NCBI GenBank assembly: GCA_963677785.2
Contig: CAXXDH010000003.1
Location: forward strand, 2,418,001 to 2,482,000
Direction of reading: 5' to 3'
DNA: 64,000 nucleotides
Origin: G963665495 sp963677785
GTDB lineage: Bacteria > Desulfobacterota > Desulfovibrionia > Desulfovibrionales > Desulfovibrionaceae
Part shown: piece by piece, positions 1 to 8,486 of the stretch
How the letters are laid out: the number at the start of each line of letters is the position of its first letter
How positions within the stretch are numbered: position 1 is the stretch's first letter
The notes under the pieces: model-generated
The model's database searches: none
What the model was told of the DNA's origin: nothing
Seen by the model: only the letters and a program-made list of their open reading frames with translations
Translations under genes and position numbers: made by a program

Positions 1-2595
1 TATACCCAATACGGCTATTCGGAAGAAGAAATCCCCGAGACCCTGGATGAATACCTGACGTACATCCATCCGGATGACGTTCCTCCCGCCATTGAGTCTT
101 TTCAGTCGCATATCTCCGGGAAAAGTCCCCTCCACCAGGCGGAATTTCGATTTCGCCGCAAAGACGGCACCTGGGCCTGGACCATGAATGTGGGCCGGAT
201 CATTGAACGCGATGATTCGGGTAATGTCGTCAAGGTCGCAGGACTGACTTTCGACAGTTCCGCGCGCAAAAAGATGGAGCAGGAAATTCTGGAAGCCAAA
301 GAGGCCGCCGAAGAAGCCACACGCGCCAAATCGGATTTTCTGGCCAATATGAGCCACGAAATCCGTACCCCTATGAACGCCATCATCGGTATGAGCCATC
401 TGGCCTTGCAAACTGAACTCAGCCCCAAACAGCATGACTACCTGTTCAAAATAGACGCCTCGGCCAAAGCCTTGCTGCGTATCATCAATGACATTCTGGA
501 TTTTTCCAAAATTGAAGCCGGCAAGCTGGACATAGAAAAAACCGAATTTCATCTGGATGATGTCATTGAAAATCTTGCCGCCCTGCTGACGGTCAAGGTT
601 GAGGAAAAAGGCCTGGAACTGCTTTTCCGGGTTGATCCCGACGTGCCCGTGAATTTGGTCGGCGATCCGTTGCGGCTCGGTCAGATTCTGCTCAATCTTG
701 CGGGCAATGCGGTCAAATTCACCCAAAAAGGGGAGATAGTCGTCGGTGCGAAGTTGCTGGAAAAAGACGTACAAACGGGCTCGGTTCTGCTGCGGTTCAG
801 CGTACAGGATACGGGCATCGGTTTGACGGACGAACAGCAAGGACGTTTGTTTCAGTCCTTTTCCCAGGCGGATACCTCCACGACGCGCAAGTTCGGCGGT
901 ACGGGGCTGGGGCTGGCCATCTGCAAAAAACTCGCGGAGCTCATGGGTGGTGAGATCGGAGTGGAAAGTACGCCCGATGTGGGCAGCACCTTCTGGTTTA
1001 CCGCCCGGATGCGATTGCACACCAACAACAAACGTCCGCCGCGTACGCTGGCCGAAGACTTTCGCGACATGCGGGTGCTGATTGTGGATGACAACAGAAC
1101 CTCCCGCGAAATTCTTGCTGAAGCTTTGTCGAGTATGGGCTGCGCCCCCGAAACCGCTTCTTCCGGGCTGGAGGCCCTGGATAGATTGCTCGCGGCACCG
1201 CCGGACAACCCGTACGAGCTGGTGCTCATGGATTGGAAAATGCCGGATCTGGACGGCATAGAAACCGCCAGGCGCATCAAGCATAGTCATACGCTCGCCT
1301 CGCTTCCCACGGTGATAATGGTCACAGCCTACGGACGTGAAGAGATCATGCTTCAGGCAGAATCCGTCGGAGTGGCGGGATTTCTCATCAAGCCGGTCAA
1401 CCAGAGCGTCCTTTTCAATACGATCATGGAAGTGTTCGGGCAGGGCATGGATAAAACCCTGCGCCCATCCCTGCATCACGGCAGTCTGGAGGAATTGAAA
1501 AAAATCAAAGGAGCCCGCGTATTGCTGGCCGAAGACAACGAAATCAACCAGCAGGTCGCCAAGGAGCTTATCGAGGGCGTCGGCCTGGTGGTAGCCATCG
1601 CCAACAACGGCCGCGAAGCAGTGACAATGGCGCAGGAGCAGTCTTTTGATTTGATACTGATGGATATTCAGATGCCTGAAATGGATGGGTTTGAAGCAAC
1701 AACGCAGTTGCGCGCTCTGGAGCAGTTCAGGGAATTGCCCATTTTGGCCATGACCGCGCATGCCATGGCCGACGACCGCCAGAAAAGCCTGGATCAGGGC
1801 ATGAATGATCACGTGACAAAACCCATTGATCCGCCGGAACTTTTCGCAGCCTTGCTTCGTTGGATTCCAGCCAGGGCGGGGGATGAGTCCGCGGATATTG
1901 GAGGCGAAGTAACAGCCTCGTCCGATACGCCCGCTGACTCTTTGACAGGAGCTTCGGCGGCAGCTGCGGACCAGAGCTTGCCGGAAACATTGCCGGGAAT
2001 TGATATGGTCGCGGGTTTGTACAGGGTGGCGGGCAACCGTACGCTCTATAAGAATCTGCTCTGCAAACTGTATGAGAATTACCATAACGCGGACGAACAG
2101 TTGCGGGAACTGCTGGAAAAACAGGAAAGACCGAATGCGCAGATCCTTGCCCACAGCATCAAGGGCGTGGCCGGCAATGTGGGCGCTACGGACCTGCAGG
2201 CCGCTGCCGCTGCCGTTGAAGCTCCGCTCAAGGAAGGGCGCGACATCGAGGAAGCTGTACTTGCCGACTTCAGCACGGTGCTGGCAGGCCTGATGCAAAG
2301 CCTGGCGCCTGTGGCGGACACGCAATCCTCCGCAATGCCTGCAAGCGGCGGCACGGGCGCTGCAACTGCTCCTGAACAACGCAAAGACGCTCTGGAGCGG
2401 TTGTTGCCGCAGGTTAAAGCGCGCAAGCCCAAATTGTGCGAGCCGATTCTGGAGGAAATGGCGGCATTGTCCTGGCCGCCCCAAAGCCGGGAAGAGATGC
2501 AGGAGCTGCAACGACTCATCAAGAAGTATAAATTCAAGGACGCCATGGCTGTGCTGGAAAGCCTGCTACAGGACGTGGAAGGAGAGATGTCATGA
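1..2595 (+). CDS. Hybrid sensor histidine kinase, PAS-HisKA-HATPase-REC-REC-HPt (5' partial)
   Basis: The reading frame is open from base 1, so the start lies outside the window; the ATG at 184 is internal. The first 60 codons read as the end of a PAS_3-type fold (HPDDVPP, then FRRKDGTWAW). A dimerisation/phosphoacceptor motif SHEIRTPMN follows (His at base 355), then HATPase motifs (NLAGNAVKFT, DTGIGL, FGGTGLGLAICK). Two receiver domains come next, with phospho-Asp in LMDWKMPDLDG and LMDIQMPEMDG. A C-terminal HPt domain carries HSIKGVAGN. This is a complete multistep phosphorelay in one chain, probably cytosolic unless the missing N-terminus has membrane segments. The stop overlaps the next gene by 4 nt (ATGA), so an HD-GYP output is the likely partner. 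Family certain; signal unknown. Confidence 0.95.
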   Translation, partial: YTQYGYSEEEIPETLDEYLTYIHPDDVPPAIESFQSHISGKSPLHQAEFRFRRKDGTWAWTMNVGRIIERDDSGNVVKVAGLTFDSSARKKMEQEILEAKEAAEEATRAKSDFLANMSHEIRTPMNAIIGMSHLALQTELSPKQHDYLFKIDASAKALLRIINDILDFSKIEAGKLDIEKTEFHLDDVIENLAALLTVKVEEKGLELLFRVDPDVPVNLVGDPLRLGQILLNLAGNAVKFTQKGEIVVGAKLLEKDVQTGSVLLRFSVQDTGIGLTDEQQGRLFQSFSQADTSTTRKFGGTGLGLAICKKLAELMGGEIGVESTPDVGSTFWFTARMRLHTNNKRPPRTLAEDFRDMRVLIVDDNRTSREILAEALSSMGCAPETASSGLEALDRLLAAPPDNPYELVLMDWKMPDLDGIETARRIKHSHTLASLPTVIMVTAYGREEIMLQAESVGVAGFLIKPVNQSVLFNTIMEVFGQGMDKTLRPSLHHGSLEELKKIKGARVLLAEDNEINQQVAKELIEGVGLVVAIANNGREAVTMAQEQSFDLILMDIQMPEMDGFEATTQLRALEQFRELPILAMTAHAMADDRQKSLDQGMNDHVTKPIDPPELFAALLRWIPARAGDESADIGGEVTASSDTPADSLTGASAAAADQSLPETLPGIDMVAGLYRVAGNRTLYKNLLCKLYENYHNADEQLRELLEKQERPNAQILAHSIKGVAGNVGATDLQAAAAAVEAPLKEGRDIEEAVLADFSTVLAGLMQSLAPVADTQSSAMPASGGTGAATAPEQRKDALERLLPQVKARKPKLCEPILEEMAALSWPPQSREEMQELQRLIKKYKFKDAMAVLESLLQDVEGEMS

Positions 2596-3647
2596 CCCAG
2601 GAAGAGGCCTTGCCGCATATTTTGATCGTGGACGACACGGAAACAAACATTGACCTGTTGTTGGAGGTTCTGGGCGACGGCTACGAATTGAGTGTTGCCA
2701 CCAACGGCAAGGATGCGCTCGAAGTCGTGGACGAACAAACGCCGGATTTGATTTTGCTGGACATCATGATGCCCGACATGGACGGTTACGAAGTTTGCCG
2801 CAGGCTCAAGGCCGAACCTGCCTGGGCCAGGATACCCGTGATTTTCATCACCGCCATGAGCGAGGTGCAGGACGAGGCCAAAGGCTTTGAGGTAGGGGGC
2901 GTGGATTATATTACCAAACCGATCTCTCCGCTCATTGTCCAGGCACGGGTCAGAACGCATCTGGCCCTTGCCGACCAGCAACGGGCCTGCGAACGTACCG
3001 TGGAACGCCAGGTTGCGGAGATTCGCCAGGCCCAGAAGGACGCTATTTTCATGCTCGGCCAGGCGGGTCATTACAATGACGACAACACGGGCGTGCACAT
3101 CTGGCGTATGGCAGCATACGCGCGCGCCCTGGCCAAGGCCGCGCAATGGTCCGTCATTGATCAACTCTTGCTGCAGCTTGCCGCGCCCATGCACGATATG
3201 GGAAAAATCGGCACTCCTGATTCCATTCTTAAAAAACCGGGCAAACTCACGGAAGAAGAGTGGGTGATCATGCGTCAGCATACGACCATCGGGCACAAGA
3301 TTCTCTCCGTCAGCAAAGCGCATGTTTTTGAACTCGCTGCGGAGATAGCCCTGTCCCATCACGAACGCTGGGAAGGCGGCGGGTACCCCCAGAATTTGTC
3401 CGGAGAAGACATTTCGGAAGCGGCCCGGATCGTGGCCATTGCCGACGTATTCGACGCGCTTACCATGCGGCGTCCGTATAAGGAGCCCTGGCCCATCGAT
3501 AGAGCCCTGGAATATATCGGCGACAGCAAAGGCCATTTTGAGCCGCGGCTTGCGGAACTGTTCCTGTCCATCAAAGAAGAAGTGACCGCCATCAGAGATT
3601 TCTGGAATCGGCGTGAGGATAGCGAACTCTATAAAGTGGAATTGTAA
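2592..3647 (+). CDS. Response regulator with HD-GYP domain (RpfG-like c-di-GMP phosphodiesterase)
   Basis: 351 residues. An N-terminal receiver has the acidic pair DD at 14-15 and phospho-Asp57 in LLDIMMPDMDG, with the conserved Lys in DYITKP. After a linker helix the output domain carries His-Asp at about 201-202 (HDMGKIG), then HHERWEGGGYP with the GYP tripeptide. In this family the domain hydrolyses cyclic-di-GMP, and metal binding depends on the HD and HHE residues, which are present. Its ATG overlaps the stop of the upstream hybrid kinase, so the pair is translationally coupled. The kinase's HPt domain is the likely phosphodonor (inference from gene order). Confidence 0.93.
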   Translation: MTQEEALPHILIVDDTETNIDLLLEVLGDGYELSVATNGKDALEVVDEQTPDLILLDIMMPDMDGYEVCRRLKAEPAWARIPVIFITAMSEVQDEAKGFEVGGVDYITKPISPLIVQARVRTHLALADQQRACERTVERQVAEIRQAQKDAIFMLGQAGHYNDDNTGVHIWRMAAYARALAKAAQWSVIDQLLLQLAAPMHDMGKIGTPDSILKKPGKLTEEEWVIMRQHTTIGHKILSVSKAHVFELAAEIALSHHERWEGGGYPQNLSGEDISEAARIVAIADVFDALTMRRPYKEPWPIDRALEYIGDSKGHFEPRLAELFLSIKEEVTAIRDFWNRREDSELYKVEL

Positions 3648-3683
3648 CCCGCGTTTCGTTTTTTGCCCGTGAAAGGAGACAGC

Positions 3684-4748
3684 ATGGCCCCGAATACCAC
3701 CGGACCGATTCTGATTGTGGATGACACGGAAGCGAATATTGATATTCTGGTGGAATCCCTCGGACAGGACTACGACGTCAGCGTCGCTTTGAGCGGCGCG
3801 GAAGCCTTGGACAGCATCTCTGATGAATTGCCGGAACTTATCCTGCTGGATGTGATGATGCCGGAAATGGATGGCTATGAAGTTTGCCGAAGGCTCAAGG
3901 CCGACGAGCGGACCGCGGATGTGCCGGTGATCTTCATCACCGCCCTGAGCGACTCCGCGGACGAAGCCAAAGGCCTCGAACTGGGTGCCATCGACTACAT
4001 CACCAAACCGTTCAATCCGGCCATCGTCAAGGCCAGGGTCAAGAATCATCTGGCTCTGCGTGAGGCCGCACGGCTCAAGGACGATGTCGAACGCATCATG
4101 CGCCATGATCTCAAATCCCCTTTGACGGCGGTCATCAGCTTGCCACAGCTGCTGCTTATGGATGACAACCTGGACGCATCCCAACGCGACATGCTGCTGC
4201 GTATTGAGGATGCCGGGTATACGCTGTTGTCCATGATCAACCTGTCCACCACCATTTTCAAGATGGAGCACGGCACGTACCAGCTGACCCCGGAGCCCAT
4301 GGATCTGGCATCCCTGATGCGTAAGTTGTTCGGCAGCCTTGAAGACACCGCCCAGCTGCGCGATATTCAATTGCAACTCCGGATTCAGGATCAGGACGCC
4401 TTGCCGGAGGACGCCTTTCCTTTCAAGTGCGAGGAGTTGCTCTGCCATTCGATGTTTAGCAATCTGCTGGGCAATGCGTTGGATGCTTCGCCCGCCGGCA
4501 CGAACATAACGGTCCAAATTGAAAGAACAGCACAAAAAAATGTTTCAATAGCCATCAGCAACCAAGGTGAAGTGCCTGTGGAGATACAGGAGCGTTTTTT
4601 TGAAAAATACGCCACGGCGGGAAAAAGCAGGGGAACGGGCCTGGGAACTTATTCGGCCCGGCTTATCGCCAATGCGCATGGTGGCGATATCAGCATGCAG
4701 AGCAAGGACGGCCTGGTTTGCGTACGCGTACTGCTGCCCGAGTTGTGA
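3684..4748 (+). CDS. Receiver-histidine kinase fusion (REC-HisKA-HATPase)
   Basis: 354 residues from the ATG at 3684, which follows GGAG at a 5-nt gap; an upstream in-frame TTG at 3663 lacks a ribosome site. The receiver has Asp56 in LLDVMMPEMDG. The kinase core has the variant phosphoacceptor motif RHDLKSPL (His141), where most neighbours have SHEIRTP. ATP-binding motifs are NLLGNALDASPAG and GTGLGTYSARL. There are no membrane segments. An N-terminal receiver followed by a kinase suggests a middle component of a phosphorelay, possibly receiving phosphate from the upstream hybrid kinase. The truncated kinase at the right edge of the window shares the RHDLK phosphoacceptor type. Confidence 0.9.
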   Translation: MAPNTTGPILIVDDTEANIDILVESLGQDYDVSVALSGAEALDSISDELPELILLDVMMPEMDGYEVCRRLKADERTADVPVIFITALSDSADEAKGLELGAIDYITKPFNPAIVKARVKNHLALREAARLKDDVERIMRHDLKSPLTAVISLPQLLLMDDNLDASQRDMLLRIEDAGYTLLSMINLSTTIFKMEHGTYQLTPEPMDLASLMRKLFGSLEDTAQLRDIQLQLRIQDQDALPEDAFPFKCEELLCHSMFSNLLGNALDASPAGTNITVQIERTAQKNVSIAISNQGEVPVEIQERFFEKYATAGKSRGTGLGTYSARLIANAHGGDISMQSKDGLVCVRVLLPEL

Positions 4749-4775
4749 CAACAGGAAGCCACCGGCCGTATTGGA

Positions 4776-5153
4776 TTATTTGAAAATTTCCTGCAGTTTG
4801 CGTTCGAGTGTCGCCGGAGTGAACGGCTTGACGATGTAATTCGTTGCTCCGGATTGAATCGCTTCCACCACCTGTTCTCTTTCGGCTTCGGCTGTAACCA
4901 TCAGGATGGGAATATCCGAAAAATCTTCCTCGGACGAGCGGACCTGTTTGAGCAGCTCTATCCCGGTTACCCGCGGCATGTTCCAATCCAGCAAGATGAG
5001 CTCGAATACGTTCTTCTGCAGTTTGTCCCAGGCCATCTGACCATCCTCGGCATAGGAAAGATTCACGAATCCGAGCCTGCGCATGATGTCGGCAATGGTG
5101 CGGCGCATGGCCTGATGATCGTCGACAATGAGTACCGGAATAGACATATCCAT
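4776..5153 (-). CDS. CheY-like single-domain response regulator
   Basis: 125 residues, convergent with the preceding kinase. The ATG whose last base is 5153 is chosen because AAGGA lies 7 nt upstream; the open frame continues further upstream but with no receiver-like sequence. The conserved receiver residues are present: DD at 11-12, phospho-Asp56 in LLDWNMP, Thr in MVTAE, and Lys109 in YIVKP. There is no output domain, so it probably acts by binding a partner (flagellar motor, kinase or diguanylate enzyme). The Trp after the phospho-Asp and the FVNLSYAEDG segment resemble chemotaxis CheY proteins. Function beyond phosphoacceptance is inference. Confidence 0.9.
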   Translation of the reverse strand: MDMSIPVLIVDDHQAMRRTIADIMRRLGFVNLSYAEDGQMAWDKLQKNVFELILLDWNMPRVTGIELLKQVRSSEEDFSDIPILMVTAEAEREQVVEAIQSGATNYIVKPFTPATLERKLQEIFK

Positions 5154-5318
5154 CGGCGTATCCTTGTGGTTGGCTGTGGCTGCAGAAAAAATGCACTTGT
5201 AGCACGAACATAGCGAAATGGTTCGCAGAGTCAAGCGGGGTGATCCGAATCCGTCATCTGTGGGGTTTTTTATTCTGAGCATGGTGTCAAGAGACGCCTT
5301 TGAAAGATATTCAACCTG

Positions 5319-5615
5319 TTGAATGACCATTTTATGGACAGCCTGGAAATATCCCGGCGCCAACTCGCCGACTCTGAAGAGAAATACCGCGTCATATTCG
5401 AGCAGGCCCTGGAGGGAATGTTTCGTACGCACATGGGAAAAGGTCTTGTTGCCGTTAATCCGGCCATGGCAAAAATGTTTGGATATGCCGATCCCAAGCA
5501 AATGATGGCAGAGATTGCCGACCCGGCAAAGCAGTTGTACGTCGCCCCCGCATACCGGGAGCAACTGCTACTTAACCTTGCCGTTACACAAGGCCGAACC
5601 CAGCCAGTGGTAATG
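5319..5615 (+). pseudogene. Fragment of a PAS-domain sensor protein, truncated at both ends
   Basis: In-frame sequence reads as the linker and start of a PAS domain (LADSEEKYRVIFEQALEGMF, then NPAMAKMFGY). Similarity fades around 5610, where the frame runs into the tRNA-Asn terminator and attL repeat. No ribosome site precedes the ATG at 5319, no kinase or GGDEF module follows, and the PAS fold is incomplete. It is most simply a remnant of a sensor kinase. The truncation point sits about 35 bp outside the 102-bp repeat, so the present element cannot have caused it by simple insertion. Confidence 0.65.
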
Positions 5616-5660
5616 ATGCGCTTCTTTCTTGCGAGGGAGAACCGCATGTCATTGCACAGC

Positions 5661-5701
5661 AAAAAGCCCTTACAGTGCATTTACCGTAAGGGCTTGTTTT
5701 T
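5661..5701. terminator. Bidirectional hairpin terminator (left copy)
   Basis: AAGCCCTTAC pairs with GTAAGGGCTT around a short loop, flanked by an A-run on the left and a T-run on the right. It is a duplicate of the tRNA-Asn terminator carried in the att repeat, so it insulates the element's left edge in both directions. Confidence 0.85.
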
Positions 5702-5703
5702 AC

Positions 5704-5750
5704 TGGCTCCCCGGGAGAGACTCGAACTCCCAACCTAGTGGTTAACAGCC
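5704..5750 (-). pseudogene. tRNA-Asn 3' fragment displaced by integration
   Basis: These 47 nt match the 3' part of the intact tRNA-Asn at 29070-29145, from the CCA end through the anticodon loop, and then stop. The 5' acceptor and D-arm are missing. This is the part of the original gene left at attL when the element brought its own copy of the tRNA 3' end. Confidence 0.9.
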
Positions 5751-5772
5751 CTTTTCTAAAACCGACATTTCA

Positions 5773-5909
5773 CTTCATAAAATTTCATCAACCTATTGAC
5801 ACAACAGGAAATATGGCCTATTTTTCCTTCATCAAATTTCATATAATTTCACTCATTACCACATTAAAAATGGTGGAATTTTGGTGGAATGGTGGAATTT
5901 TGGTGGAAT
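5773..5909. promoter_or_regulatory. Left arm-type integrase sites
   Basis: Two copies of CTTCATNAAATTTCAT lie at 5773-5788 and 5827-5842. Four copies of GGTGGAAT follow, at 5872, 5883, 5891 and 5902 (spacing 11, 8, 11). Both motifs recur beside attR. Paired repeats beside both att cores match the arm sites bound by the N-terminal domain of tyrosine integrases. The GGTGGAAT copies end 15 nt before the int start codon, so Int or an excisionase could also control int expression (inference). Confidence 0.65.
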
Positions 5910-5924
5910 TTTTTGGAGGTGAAA

Positions 5925-7160
5925 ATGGGCTTCAAATGGCATCAAACTAAGTTCAAAGGACTGCGTTTCAGAGAGCATCCCACACGAAAAAAAGGAAGCG
6001 TGAAAAAGGACGTCTGCTATCAGGTCCGCTTCATTTTGGACGGTAAGCGTGTGGAAGAAACCCTTGGTTGGGCCACTGAAGGTTGGACCCTCGAAAAGGC
6101 CGCGTTGAAGCTTGGTGAATTGCGGGAAGCACAGCGCACAGGAGAGGGTGAACGTACTCTTTCTGAAAAGCGTCAGAAGGCGGAAGCAGAACGTATGGCG
6201 GAAGAAGCCCGCAGGGCCCAAGAGCAGCGGGACAACATGACCTTTGCCACAGTCTTTCATGAGCACTATATGCCGGTTCAACGCCAGAATAAGAGCAAAG
6301 TTTCATGCGACAAAGAAGAGGGGTTTTTCCGCAACTGGATGACGGATGTTATCGATACCATGCCCATGAAGGAAGTTTCCGGGTTTTCCCTGGAGAAGCT
6401 CAAAAAGAAAATGGCCGATGCCGGCAGATCCCCAAAGACGATCAACTACTGTCTGGGGACAGTGCGACAGGTTTTTAACTTCGCGGCAAGACATGGCCTC
6501 TACACCGGGCGTAACCCTGTCAGTCTGGTAAAAAAGCCCAAAGTGGATAATCGGCGCATGCGATTCTTGAGCAAAGCAGAAGCTGACGAGTTGTTTGAAG
6601 CCTTGGCGGAGAGAAGCCAGGATCTTCACGACATGGCATTGTTGAGTCTGCATTGTGGCCTCAGGGCGGGGGAGATCTTCGCTCTTCGCTGGGGTGACGT
6701 GGATATGGAACGCAACATGTTGATGCTCGTTGACACCAAGAACGGCGAAACAAGGGCGGCGTACCTCACTGACGGCGCAAGGTTAATGTTTGAAGGTCGT
6801 GAGCGCGGCGGCAAAGATGAATTGGTTTTCCCCGATCAAAGACATGGGGGAATGCGCAAAGAGATATCCAACGTCTTCCAAGAGGTGGCAGACGAACTGT
6901 TCAATGAAGATGTCGAGGACCGGCGCTTTCGGGTGGTATTCCATACGCTGAGGCATTCATTCGCAAGCCTGCTGGTGGAGAATGGAGTTCCTATTTTCTC
7001 AGTTAAAGAGCTTCTGGGACATAAGAGCCTGGCAATGACAACGCGCTATTCCCATATGGCACCGGATACGTTGCGCAAGTCCGTTGACGTGCTTGACCAG
7101 GCGTTGCAGCAAAAGAAGGTGAAATCCGACAAGGTTATCAACCTACGTGATCGGGGTTGA
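5925..7160 (+). CDS. int: Tyrosine site-specific recombinase (integrase)
   Basis: 411 residues from the ATG at 5925, preceded by TTGGAGGTGAAA; the upstream in-frame ATG at 5889 lies inside the GGTGGAAT repeats and has no ribosome site. The catalytic set is visible: Arg247 (HCGLRAGE), His340 and Arg343 (HTLRHSFASLL), His366 (LLGHKS) and the nucleophile Tyr375 (TTRYSH). An N-terminal arm-binding region and a SAM-like core-binding domain (PKTINYCLGTVRQVFNFA) precede the catalytic domain, as in P4/phage-type integrases. It would recombine attP with tRNA-Asn attB and, with an accessory factor, excise the element. No obvious excisionase was identified; the RHH gene at 8253 is one candidate. Confidence 0.96.
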   Translation: MGFKWHQTKFKGLRFREHPTRKKGSVKKDVCYQVRFILDGKRVEETLGWATEGWTLEKAALKLGELREAQRTGEGERTLSEKRQKAEAERMAEEARRAQEQRDNMTFATVFHEHYMPVQRQNKSKVSCDKEEGFFRNWMTDVIDTMPMKEVSGFSLEKLKKKMADAGRSPKTINYCLGTVRQVFNFAARHGLYTGRNPVSLVKKPKVDNRRMRFLSKAEADELFEALAERSQDLHDMALLSLHCGLRAGEIFALRWGDVDMERNMLMLVDTKNGETRAAYLTDGARLMFEGRERGGKDELVFPDQRHGGMRKEISNVFQEVADELFNEDVEDRRFRVVFHTLRHSFASLLVENGVPIFSVKELLGHKSLAMTTRYSHMAPDTLRKSVDVLDQALQQKKVKSDKVINLRDRG

Positions 7161-7184
7161 TAGTCCCTCAAAAGTGAGAATATT

Positions 7185-7502
7185 ATGGTCAGTCAAAAGT
7201 TCTTCTTAATCGTGAGCATCATCCTGACGGTTGTTCTTTTTATCACAGCGACCTATGCGCCGTGGGAGTATACGTATGTAAAGCCAGGGATGACCATGAA
7301 CACGTTCCCGACTGGATATCATTCTATTTTTACCCCTCCCGAAATAATGAGCGCTTATTTGGGAGCAAGAATAATCTGGCCCTTGTATTTCATAGAACTT
7401 GCCGTGCTGGGCGGAGCGGTCTTCTTTTTGTGGCGGTTCTACCTGAGACACGAATGGCCGCGTGATGACGAATGGGAATATGAAGAGGATCACGAGGAAT
7501 AG
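7185..7502 (+). CDS. Small two-TM membrane protein of unknown function
   Basis: 105 residues. Two hydrophobic helices are clear: about residues 5-23 (FFLIVSIILTVVLFITATY) and 65-85 (WPLYFIELAVLGGAVFFLW). A 40-residue loop separates them and the tail is strongly acidic (DDEWEYEEDHEE). It follows int by 24 nt in the same direction, so it may be transcribed with it. No ribosome site better than GTGAG is visible. The family was not recognised. Phage-encoded two-TM proteins are often exclusion or superinfection factors, but nothing here proves that. Confidence 0.65.
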   Translation: MVSQKFFLIVSIILTVVLFITATYAPWEYTYVKPGMTMNTFPTGYHSIFTPPEIMSAYLGARIIWPLYFIELAVLGGAVFFLWRFYLRHEWPRDDEWEYEEDHEE

Positions 7503-7573
7503 CCCCCAGAGACACGAAAACAATTTTTACGATACATTGGTCATGAGAAAGAAAAACGGCCCTTAGAATCGAA

Positions 7574-7651
7574 ATGAGAGCCTTGAAATTTTATAAGATG
7601 CAAGAAAAAGGAGGTGATGCCGTCAGAATACCCCTGAACGGCCCCCAATGA
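7574..7651 (+). other. Gap 7503-7704: one weak 25-codon ORF
   Basis: This 202-nt interval holds no convincing gene. A 25-codon ORF runs from ATG 7574 to TGA 7651 without its own ribosome site. Inside it lies AAGGAGGTGAT, a full-length match to the anti-Shine-Dalgarno, directly followed by the six-codon frame ATG-CCG-TCA-GAA-TAC-CCC and a stop. Neither looks like a stable protein. Confidence 0.25.
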
Positions 7652-7704
7652 CCGTTAAACTTCATGTGTATATATTTTTGCAGTGGTAAAGAAATAGTAC
7701 ATAT

Positions 7705-8109
7705 TTAGTCACGTAACGGCATGATTGTAGCTCCCCACCTTGTAATAAATTGTTCGACGTCGTAAAAGGAAAGAGAGATATTTTGCTTTTTAAGTTCCTT
7801 CAAAATCATATTACACGAGTTTAAGTAATACTTTGCCCATTCAGGGGAATAAAGCATTTCTATGTCGAGATTTGCCAAGATGAAATCAATAACTGTTTTA
7901 ATCTCAAATTCTGTAACCATATAGTGTGAAAATCTGAGTTCATTTTTTGAATCAAGTCTTGCATTATTATATCTAAAAAGAAACATCATCTTTGGAATTT
8001 CTTTTGGATCCACTTCAATTGCAAGAAATTTGTTGTATTGAGTTACAGCGTTATCGATGGCTGAAATTCTTACGTCTACGCGGCGTCTTAATGACCGGAA
8101 AATGCCCAT
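7705..8109 (-). CDS. Hypothetical protein, AT-rich, opposite strand
   Basis: 134 residues; the start is supported by CTGGAG 8 nt upstream of the ATG ending at 8109. It is mostly alpha-helical by composition, basic at the N-terminus (RSLRRRVDVR), with no membrane segment and no recognised motif. Base composition is clearly more AT-rich than the surrounding element. It lies on the opposite strand between the integrase group and the RHH regulator, with a shared 143-nt intergenic region, as regulators or accessory cargo genes often do. Function unknown. Confidence 0.65.
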   Translation of the reverse strand: MGIFRSLRRRVDVRISAIDNAVTQYNKFLAIEVDPKEIPKMMFLFRYNNARLDSKNELRFSHYMVTEFEIKTVIDFILANLDIEMLYSPEWAKYYLNSCNMILKELKKQNISLSFYDVEQFITRWGATIMPLRD

Positions 8110-8217
8110 AAGAAAAACTCCAGAGTATTTTTACATATTCTATAAATAACTTTATATTACTATTTAAATAAACTTATTTTTACTATTATCAGAAGTCAAT
8201 AAAAAACGCTTTATCTC

Positions 8218-8251
8218 TTGACGTTACAGGTCAAAATAGTTACGTAACTAC
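8218..8251 (+). promoter_or_regulatory. Promoter with palindromic operator for the RHH gene
   Basis: A -35 box TTGACG (8218-8223) is followed after 17 nt by the weak -10 TACGTA (8241-8246). The -10 lies inside the perfect 14-nt palindrome TAGTTACGTAACTA (8238-8251). The palindrome ends one base before the start codon at 8253. There is no Shine-Dalgarno, so the mRNA may be nearly leaderless. An RHH protein repressing itself at this palindrome is a reasonable inference. Confidence 0.45.
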
Positions 8252-8252
8252 C

Positions 8253-8417
8253 ATGGACAGAGGAACGAAAAATATTTCAATTAAGGTTGATCCTGAACTC
8301 CACAAACGGCTCAGGCTCTATGTTGTCGAGCATGAGACCACGGTTAAGGATCTTTTTGTGAAATTCGTAGAAGAGCTTTTAGAGGAGGATAAAAAGAAAA
8401 AAACGGCTGAAAAATAG
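8253..8417 (+). CDS. Ribbon-helix-helix DNA-binding protein (Arc/CopG type)
   Basis: 54 residues. The sequence shows the RHH pattern: a beta strand (KNISIKVDPEL), helix 1 (HKRLRLYVVEHET) and helix 2 (VKDLFVKFVEELLEEDKKK), ending in a charged tail. This matches small plasmid and phage regulators of the ParG/Arc/CopG class, which bind palindromic operators as dimers through the strand. It lies immediately upstream of a long run of element genes on the same strand and overlaps the candidate operator described above. Roles as repressor, partition adaptor or excision factor are all possible. Confidence 0.75.
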   Translation: MDRGTKNISIKVDPELHKRLRLYVVEHETTVKDLFVKFVEELLEEDKKKKTAEK

Positions 8418-8421
8418 AAAC

Positions 8422-8454
8422 GGCCCCGCCTGGTGTCCTACCACCAAACGAGGC
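8422..8454 (+). promoter_or_regulatory. Inter-gene hairpin before small-gene operon
   Basis: TGGTG (8431-8435) pairs with CACCA (8442-8446) around a 6-nt loop, extended by an outer GGCC/GGCC helix. It ends 33 nt before the ATG at 8487. Similar GC-rich hairpins precede three other element genes. Confidence 0.45.
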
Positions 8455-8486
8455 CTAACCACAAGCAATCTTACAAGGAGATTGTC

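Larger units (their letters stand above)
5649..5750. repeat. attL: left 102-bp direct repeat
   Basis: These 102 bases are identical to 29015-29116. They contain the 3' 47 nt of tRNA-Asn and its downstream terminator. Outside the repeat the two copies diverge at once. This is the classical footprint of tyrosine-integrase insertion into the 3' part of a tRNA gene. Confidence 0.93.

Noticed and set aside
2079..4535. Long minus-strand open frame of 818 codons
   Set aside because: It is antisense to two signalling genes with full domain sets, is rich in His, Gln and Gly, and shows no family motif or ribosome site.
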